Assembly: GCA_045536155.1 (NCBI GenBank)
Contig: JAZSMZ010000070.1
Location: forward strand, 1-11,466
Direction of reading: 5' to 3'
Length of the DNA stretch: 11,466 bases
Source of the DNA: JAZQNC01 sp045536155
Lineage (GTDB): Bacteria; Bacillota; Clostridia; Oscillospirales; CAG-272
Each line of letters opens with the position of its first letter. Position 1 is the stretch's first letter. A program made the position numbers and the translations under genes. Of this stretch, positions 7,384 to 11,466 are shown piece after piece. The notes beneath the pieces were generated by a model that saw only the letters and a list, made by a program, of their open reading frames with translations, had not been told where the DNA came from and made no database searches.

Positions 7384-8481
7384 ATGAAATTTGATTTCAA
7401 TATGCCCGTCGAAATTATGTCGGGGATAGATTGTGTAAAAAAACACGCGAAGGTATTCGATTTGGGCAAAAAATGCCTTATCGTTACCGGACGGCGCTCC
7501 GCTGTCGCGTCGGGCGCGCTCGATGACGTTGTAAAGGTACTCGGCGAGAAGGGTGTCGAATACAAGGTGTACGACAGGATCACCGAAAACCCACTTTTGT
7601 CGGTATGCTTTGATGGCGGACGCGAGGCTATCGCTTTCGGCGCCGATTTCATCATAGGAATCGGCGGCGGCTCGGTGATAGATGCGGCAAAGGCGATCGC
7701 CGCTTTCGCCGCCAATGCAGACGTATGCGAAAAAGGACTTTTCACCGACTGTAAAAAGAAATCGCTTCCCCTCATCGCCATTCCCACTACCGCAGGCACG
7801 GGCAGCGAGGGCAATAACTATGCGGTAATATCGCTTGACGGCGAGAACAAAAAGCGAACCTTCAAAAATGAGTGGTCATATCCCACCTATGCTTTTTTGG
7901 ATGCAAAATATACCATGTCGCTGTCGAAGGAATACACCGTCAGCACCGCGCTCGATGCATTCTGCCACTGTATTGAGTCCTATCTCTCGCCAAAGTCGAC
8001 CATTATATCCCGACTTTTTTCGGTGTGGGGTGCGAGGACGATCCTTGATATCATCTCGAAAAAGCAGGACGGCTTTACCCTTGCCGAGCGCGAATTGTTG
8101 CTCTATGCATCGTGCGAGGCGGGAATTGCCATAAACACCACTGGCACGGGATTCCCCCATCCGCTCGGATACAACATCACCATGTTCCGCTCGCTGCCTC
8201 ACGGAAAGGCGTGTGCGCTTTTCACCGAAGCGTATATCGATTACAATCGCAAGTGCGACGAGGGCGTGAGACTGACAGATGCATTTTTTGCCGCGGTCGG
8301 CTACACTCGCGATCAGATATGCGAGATCACCAACGGCCTTTGCGGCTTTAATGACAAGCTTAGCGACGATGAGATCGAGCTTTACCTTTCGAAAACGGCT
8401 GATGCGGGAAATTATCAGAACAGCCCGTATGTGATCAATAAAGACGAAATGAGAGAGATATACAAAAAATATTGCCAATAA
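7384..8481 (+). CDS. Iron-containing alcohol dehydrogenase family protein
   Basis: A 365-aa NAD(P)-dependent, metal-dependent dehydrogenase of the group III alcohol dehydrogenase family. It probably interconverts an aldehyde or ketone and an alcohol during fermentation; the substrate is not predictable. The N-terminal Rossmann-like half has the nucleotide-binding GIGGGSVIDAAKAIA (92-106) and PTTAGTGSE (134-142). The helical half supplies the metal ligands, which appear complete: D191 and H195 in LDAFCHCIESY, H259 in FPHPLGY and H273 in LPHGKA. The usual GLG-xx-HAMAH-type segment is altered here to TGTGFPHPLGYN, as in divergent butanol-dehydrogenase-like members. The gene begins 27 nt after a strong terminator and no good promoter lies between, so expression may rely on read-through or an unseen promoter. 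Confidence 0.93.
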   Translation: MKFDFNMPVEIMSGIDCVKKHAKVFDLGKKCLIVTGRRSAVASGALDDVVKVLGEKGVEYKVYDRITENPLLSVCFDGGREAIAFGADFIIGIGGGSVIDAAKAIAAFAANADVCEKGLFTDCKKKSLPLIAIPTTAGTGSEGNNYAVISLDGENKKRTFKNEWSYPTYAFLDAKYTMSLSKEYTVSTALDAFCHCIESYLSPKSTIISRLFSVWGARTILDIISKKQDGFTLAERELLLYASCEAGIAINTTGTGFPHPLGYNITMFRSLPHGKACALFTEAYIDYNRKCDEGVRLTDAFFAAVGYTRDQICEITNGLCGFNDKLSDDEIELYLSKTADAGNYQNSPYVINKDEMREIYKKYCQ

Positions 8482-8506
8482 AAAAAGGAGCGTTTGCTCC
8501 TTTTTT
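8481..8506. terminator. Bidirectional terminator between convergent genes
   Basis: AAAAAAGGAGC (8481-8491) pairs perfectly with GCTCCTTTTTT (8496-8506) around a GTTT loop. The A and T arms let it work on both strands. It overlaps the last base of the dehydrogenase stop codon on one side and the stop codon of the minus-strand lipoprotein gene (8505-8507) on the other. Confidence 0.94.
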
Positions 8507-9671
8507 ATTTTGTGTTAAATTTGAATTCGGTGCTTTCGACAGCTTCCTCGGTATACAGCGTGGCGATTCCCGTTTCAAAATCGATAGCGGCGTAGATCGA
8601 ACCGCGAAGGGGAACGAAGCGCTCGCTGACGGCATAAATTGCGGGGGCTGTGGTTATTGGCGCTGTGAACGAATAGTTCGTCAGATCGGCGCCCGGGATG
8701 TATTCGGAGAGGAAGCCTTCTTTGGTAAATGAGGCCTGGTTCAGACCGAAGAAGGAAAGAGCCTGTCCGTAAGTGTTGGAATGCTCAAGCGAGGGATCGA
8801 AATAGTACCAGCTTCCGTCGAGCAGGAGGGCATTGATCAAATGCTCGTTTCCGTGCAGCTGACCTTTGATTACTGCGGCATCAAATCCGAGCTGCAGGGC
8901 AAGATAGTGGAAGATGGAGTTTTGGCTTGCGCCGCTCGGGCGGTAAAGATCGTCGAGGATCATTTTGGAATTAAGGCAGAGGGAATCGAATCGGTCGAGT
9001 GCAACTCCCGTTACGTCGGGGAATTTGTTGGCGCAGTCGGTGTAGAGCGCGAGTGCGCGCATCTCCGCGCTTTCGTATGACGAAGCATCGATAAGTATCT
9101 TTGCGGCACCGTTGTAGAAGCGGTCGAGAGCATCGAAATGCTCGCTTTCGGTGCGGTAATAGCTGATAATGATCCTGCCGCTTACATCTATGGGCGCAAA
9201 TTCTTCCGATTCAGCCTCTTGATCTTCATCGGTCGGATTCGTATCGGCCGTTTCGTTAGGCAACTCGGCGAATATATTGTCGGGCACAAATTCAAGAGAT
9301 GAAACAAGAGCGGCGGGCGGATAGCACTCAAGCAGGGCAAGAACGACGTCGGAATAGTCGGCGGCATCGATCTCTATCGACGGACGGTATTTTTCGATGG
9401 CGTCAACAAGATCGCGGTAGGCGGCAACGCCTTCTGACGTCAGTACGTTGCGGCTCGATGCGCTGAGCGCATAGATGTCAAAATTGTATTCGTACGTGTT
9501 GTAGTCGGTGTTGTCAACCTTGGGCGGAGCGGTGCCCCAATCGAAGCGTCCCTCGGAAAACAGGGTCTCCTCTTCGGTCGTGTCTGCCCCCTTATCGCCG
9601 TTTGACGCGCACGAGGCGAGTAAAAGCAGCATCGCAAGAAGCAGGGAAAAGAGTTTTATACTTTTCTTCAT
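8505..9671 (-). CDS. Lipoprotein with a degenerate transglutaminase-like domain
   Basis: A 388-aa predicted surface lipoprotein of unknown function. Residues 1-20 are a signal peptide with lipobox LASC, so C21 is the lipid anchor, followed by an acidic linker. Residues about 55-235 are not recognised and contain another acidic spacer (NPTDEDQEAESEE, about 145-157). Residues about 225-300 match the transglutaminase-like pattern: DDLYRPSGASQNSIFHYLA, then GFDAAVIKG, then NEHLINALLLDGSWYYFDPSLE. The His (H277) and Asp (D292) of the catalytic triad are in place, but the position where the nucleophilic Cys normally sits, in a GxC-type turn, reads GASQ (247-250). It is therefore probably a non-enzymatic binding or scaffold domain. 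The start follows GGAG with 6-nt spacing and a strong promoter upstream. It is a single-gene unit, convergent with the dehydrogenase gene. Confidence 0.8.
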   Translation of the reverse strand: MKKSIKLFSLLLAMLLLLASCASNGDKGADTTEEETLFSEGRFDWGTAPPKVDNTDYNTYEYNFDIYALSASSRNVLTSEGVAAYRDLVDAIEKYRPSIEIDAADYSDVVLALLECYPPAALVSSLEFVPDNIFAELPNETADTNPTDEDQEAESEEFAPIDVSGRIIISYYRTESEHFDALDRFYNGAAKILIDASSYESAEMRALALYTDCANKFPDVTGVALDRFDSLCLNSKMILDDLYRPSGASQNSIFHYLALQLGFDAAVIKGQLHGNEHLINALLLDGSWYYFDPSLEHSNTYGQALSFFGLNQASFTKEGFLSEYIPGADLTNYSFTAPITTAPAIYAVSERFVPLRGSIYAAIDFETGIATLYTEEAVESTEFKFNTK

Positions 9672-9703
9672 TTTGATCTCCGAATTTCAAAAATTGCGCT
9701 TTT

Positions 9704-9732
9704 AGTATATCAAATGATAAAAAACAAGTCAA
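9704..9732 (-). promoter_or_regulatory. Sigma-A promoter for the minus-strand lipoprotein
   Basis: On the minus strand TTGACT (9732-9727) and TATACT (9709-9704) are separated by 17 nt, with TGA directly before the -10, which makes an extended -10. The palindrome TATCA-AA-TGATA (9708-9719) overlaps the upstream edge of the -10. Confidence 0.85.
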
Positions 9733-9772
9733 GCGATTATTTTTACAAATAAAAAAACAATTTTGCTCTATG

Positions 9773-9802
9773 TTGACAAAGATATCGTCTTTATGATAAA
9801 AT
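9773..9802 (+). promoter_or_regulatory. Sigma-A promoter for the methyltransferase gene
   Basis: TTGACA (9773-9778) and TAAAAT (9797-9802) are separated by 18 nt, with TGA directly before the -10. An inverted repeat ATGATA-AAA-TATCAT (9793-9807) covers the -10. The leader to the ATG at 9845 is about 35 nt and has GAAAGGG (9827-9833) as ribosome binding site. Confidence 0.83.
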
Positions 9803-9844
9803 ATCATCGCAAAACAAAGCGCTCACGAAAGGGCATATTCGATA

Positions 9845-11020
9845 ATGAACACAAATGAACAGCTGTCACAAATAATCTCGTCGGCTATTGAAAGACGAAT
9901 CTTTAAAAAGATCGTTTTCAGCAAAGCGCGCGACAAAAATATTATAAAGACTGTTGCCACCCTCTTTACGAAGGGTGACGGACTTTTTTTGCAGCTTGAA
10001 AGTTTTCAGACCGACGGCAAGGCGATCCATCGGAATATTGCCGTTGACAAAGCGCCCGACGAGTGCGGTGCTATGGCGGTGGGCGATTACAGGCAGACCG
10101 ATATTATCACAACGGCGGGCAACTGCGTCGTAATGGTGTCGAAATCCCTTTCGGTGCATATTAAAAACGGAATCAGATCGTCGGGCGAGAGCGCCGAGAT
10201 AAAGGCGCACGACGGCGAGAAAAAGCATATACTTGACGAGCCTTCGGCATTGCCCTTTTTGCAATTTTTGGGCATTTGCGGCGATGACGGACGCGTTTTC
10301 GACCGCAGACGGGCAAAATACCGCCAGATCAACCGTTTTCTTGAGATCGTTGGCGACGTGTATCCCTCGCTCCCGTCAGATGGGACGTTGAGCGTGTGCG
10401 ACCTCTGCTGCGGCAAGAGCTATCTCACCTTTGCGGTCTATTGGTATCTGAGTGCGATCAAGGGCAGAAAGGTCAAAATGTACGGAGTCGACCTTAAAGC
10501 GGACGTCATCTCTCTCTGCGCCGACGGTGCGAAGCGGCTCGGATACGACGGCATGGTATTTTTGCATCAGAACGCGCTCGAATTTGTGCCAGATGAGCAT
10601 CTTGATATGATGATATCGCTCCACGCCTGCGATATCGCCACCGATATCGTACTGTCGGGTGCGGTGAAATACGGGGTCGGTGTTATTTTGTCGACACCCT
10701 GCTGCCATCACGAGATGTTTTCGCAGATCTCCTCTCCCGCGCTCGGATTTATAACCGACTACCCCATCTTAAAGCAAAAGCTGTGCGATGCGGCAACAGA
10801 TGCCCTGCGCGCTAAAAGGCTTGAGCTTGAAAACTATTCGGTGACGGCGATCGAGCTTGTCGATCCCGATGAAACGCCCAAAAACGTGCTGATTCGCGCG
10901 ATAAAACGCAAAAAGCCGCTGTCAAAGGTTCGCCTCGCAGAGCTTCAGGCGCAATACGACGAGGCCATAGCGATGCTCGGCGTGACGCCCAAGATGAATG
11001 AGCTTTTGAAGAACATGTAA
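9845..11020 (+). CDS. Class I SAM-dependent methyltransferase (Methyltransf_32-like)
   Basis: A 391-aa protein with a C-terminal Rossmann-type methyltransferase domain from about residue 180. SAM-binding motif I is CDLCCGKSYLTFAVY (185-199), followed by YGVDLKADVISLC (213-225), which should hold the acidic ribose-binding residue (D215). The segment MISLHACDIATD (256-267) and STPCCHHEMF (283-292) are hallmarks of a conserved bacterial family, resembling PF13679, that is usually annotated only as a methyltransferase. The C-terminal part (DETPKNVLIRAIKR, 342-355) also fits this family. The N-terminal 150 residues, with KKIVFSKARD near the start, form a separate beta-rich-looking region I cannot assign. 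RNA is a plausible substrate because related proteins have been linked to RNA modification, but this is inference. It appears monocistronic. Confidence 0.85.
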   Translation: MNTNEQLSQIISSAIERRIFKKIVFSKARDKNIIKTVATLFTKGDGLFLQLESFQTDGKAIHRNIAVDKAPDECGAMAVGDYRQTDIITTAGNCVVMVSKSLSVHIKNGIRSSGESAEIKAHDGEKKHILDEPSALPFLQFLGICGDDGRVFDRRRAKYRQINRFLEIVGDVYPSLPSDGTLSVCDLCCGKSYLTFAVYWYLSAIKGRKVKMYGVDLKADVISLCADGAKRLGYDGMVFLHQNALEFVPDEHLDMMISLHACDIATDIVLSGAVKYGVGVILSTPCCHHEMFSQISSPALGFITDYPILKQKLCDAATDALRAKRLELENYSVTAIELVDPDETPKNVLIRAIKRKKPLSKVRLAELQAQYDEAIAMLGVTPKMNELLKNM

Positions 11021-11156
11021 ATAAAAATGACAGCCTTTACGAGGCTTCTCATAAGGATGTTTACTGTAGGGGCGATCATTGATCGCCCGCAAACAACCGC
11101 AAATCAAAAAACGGGCGACCAATGGTCGCCCCTACAAACAAATTTAGGCAAGGATA

Positions 11157-11185
11157 TTGTTTTCTCTGCCGATTTGTGTTATAAT
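11157..11185 (+). promoter_or_regulatory. Inward-facing promoter in the left arm of the inverted repeat
   Basis: TTGTTT (11157-11162) and TATAAT (11180-11185, full consensus) are 17 nt apart. A transcript would start near 11192 and run through the GC-rich central hairpin region. Confidence 0.55.
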
Positions 11186-11280
11186 GAGGTATATCGTAGG
11201 CGGGGGCTTGCTCCCGCCGTAACATAGGATCTAAGCCAACAAGACGGCGGGAGTAAACCCCCGCCCTACGATGTAACCCC

Positions 11281-11309
11281 ATTATAACACAAACCGGCAG
11301 AGAAAACAA
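11281..11309 (-). promoter_or_regulatory. Inward-facing promoter in the right arm of the inverted repeat
   Basis: On the minus strand TTGTTT (11309-11304) and TATAAT (11286-11281) are again 17 nt apart, mirroring the left arm. The -35 box lies exactly within the loop of the CGGCAGAGA/TCTCTGCCG hairpin (11295-11320). Confidence 0.55.
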
Positions 11310-11466
11310 TGTCTCTGCCGAAATTTGTTTGTAGGGGCGACCATTGGTCGCCCGTTTTTTGATTTGCTGTTGTTTGCGGGCGATCAATCCCCTACGGTAA
11401 ACATCCTTATGAGAAGCCTCGTAATGCGGTGAGATTTTTTTGTGATTTACGCATCCTGCTTTTGGT

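Larger units (their letters stand above)
11037..11424. repeat. 388-nt imperfect inverted repeat of nested palindromes (MITE-like element)
   Basis: The arms 11037-11220 and 11244-11424 are inverted copies of about 180 nt around a 23-nt centre. The outer ends TTACGAGGCTTCTCATAAGG and their complement match exactly. The longest perfect block is 47 nt (11099-11145 against 11321-11367). Each arm holds smaller palindromes: GGGCGATC-ATT-GATCGCCC (11070-11088, left only intact), GGGCGACC-AAT-GGTCGCCC (11113-11131) and its partner at 11335-11353, GGCGGGGGC-TT-GCTCCCGCC (11199-11218), GGCGGG/CCCGCC (11246-11265), and CGGCAGAGA/TCTCTGCCG (11295-11320). The GTAGGGGCGACCATTGGTCGCCC-type words look like dispersed repeats of gut Clostridia. 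TA borders both ends (11038-11039, 11422-11423), compatible with a Tc1/IS630-type target duplication, but TA is self-complementary so this is weak. No convincing protein is encoded. The downstream 11425-11466 shows nothing recognisable. Confidence 0.85.

Noticed and set aside
11032..11046. AGCCT/AGGCT hairpin as terminator of the methyltransferase gene
   Set aside because: The stem is 5 bp and no T-run follows; it overlaps the start of the inverted repeat, which may itself terminate transcription.
11066..11395. Repeated GGGCGACC/GGGCGATC units as a CRISPR array
   Set aside because: The units are inverted rather than direct, irregularly spaced, and no cas gene is present.

Overview
The window looks like chromosome from an anaerobic Clostridia-class Firmicute, probably an uncultured gut-type lineage near the Oscillospirales. 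This is inferred from gene content and style: a dgt-dnaG-rpoD macromolecular-synthesis cluster in Clostridium-like order, strong AGGAGG ribosome binding sites, TTGACA/TATAAT-type promoters, a flavodiiron protein with fused flavin reductase and rubredoxin domains (an oxygen or NO detoxification enzyme of anaerobes), and dispersed intergenic palindromic repeats. No rRNA, tRNA, CRISPR array or phage gene was seen.

Layout. 2-1021 (+): 3' part of a multidomain flavodiiron protein, closed by a strong hairpin terminator at 1025-1053. 1056-1422: non-coding, mostly a structured repeat with inverted ends (about 1129-1275), then an AT-rich promoter region. 1423/1438-5375 (+): dgt (dNTP triphosphohydrolase), dnaG (primase) and rpoD/sigA (housekeeping sigma factor), closely packed, with dnaG and rpoD overlapping by 29 nt. 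5423-7357: a near-consensus promoter, a 606-aa solute-binding-type lipoprotein with no permease genes beside it, and its terminator. 7384-8481 (+): iron-type alcohol dehydrogenase. A bidirectional hairpin at 8481-8506 separates it from a convergent lipoprotein gene (9671-8505, -) with a transglutaminase-like domain that seems to lack its catalytic cysteine. 9672-9844: divergent promoters. 9845-11020 (+): SAM-dependent methyltransferase. 11037-11424: a 388-nt imperfect inverted repeat built from nested palindromes.

How the genes fit together. The dgt-dnaG-rpoD block links nucleotide-pool control, replication priming and transcription initiation, and is core housekeeping. The flanking genes look like independent single-gene units with their own promoters or terminators. 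The two lipoproteins are surface proteins of unknown ligand, and the dehydrogenase and flavodiiron protein fit fermentative anaerobic metabolism.

The points most worth a second look are the apparent near-cognate (AUA or AUC) start of dgt, the terminal inverted-repeat element whose two arms both keep an inward-facing TTGTTT-17-TATAAT promoter, and the pseudo-transglutaminase lipoprotein. I found no convincing new multi-gene system.
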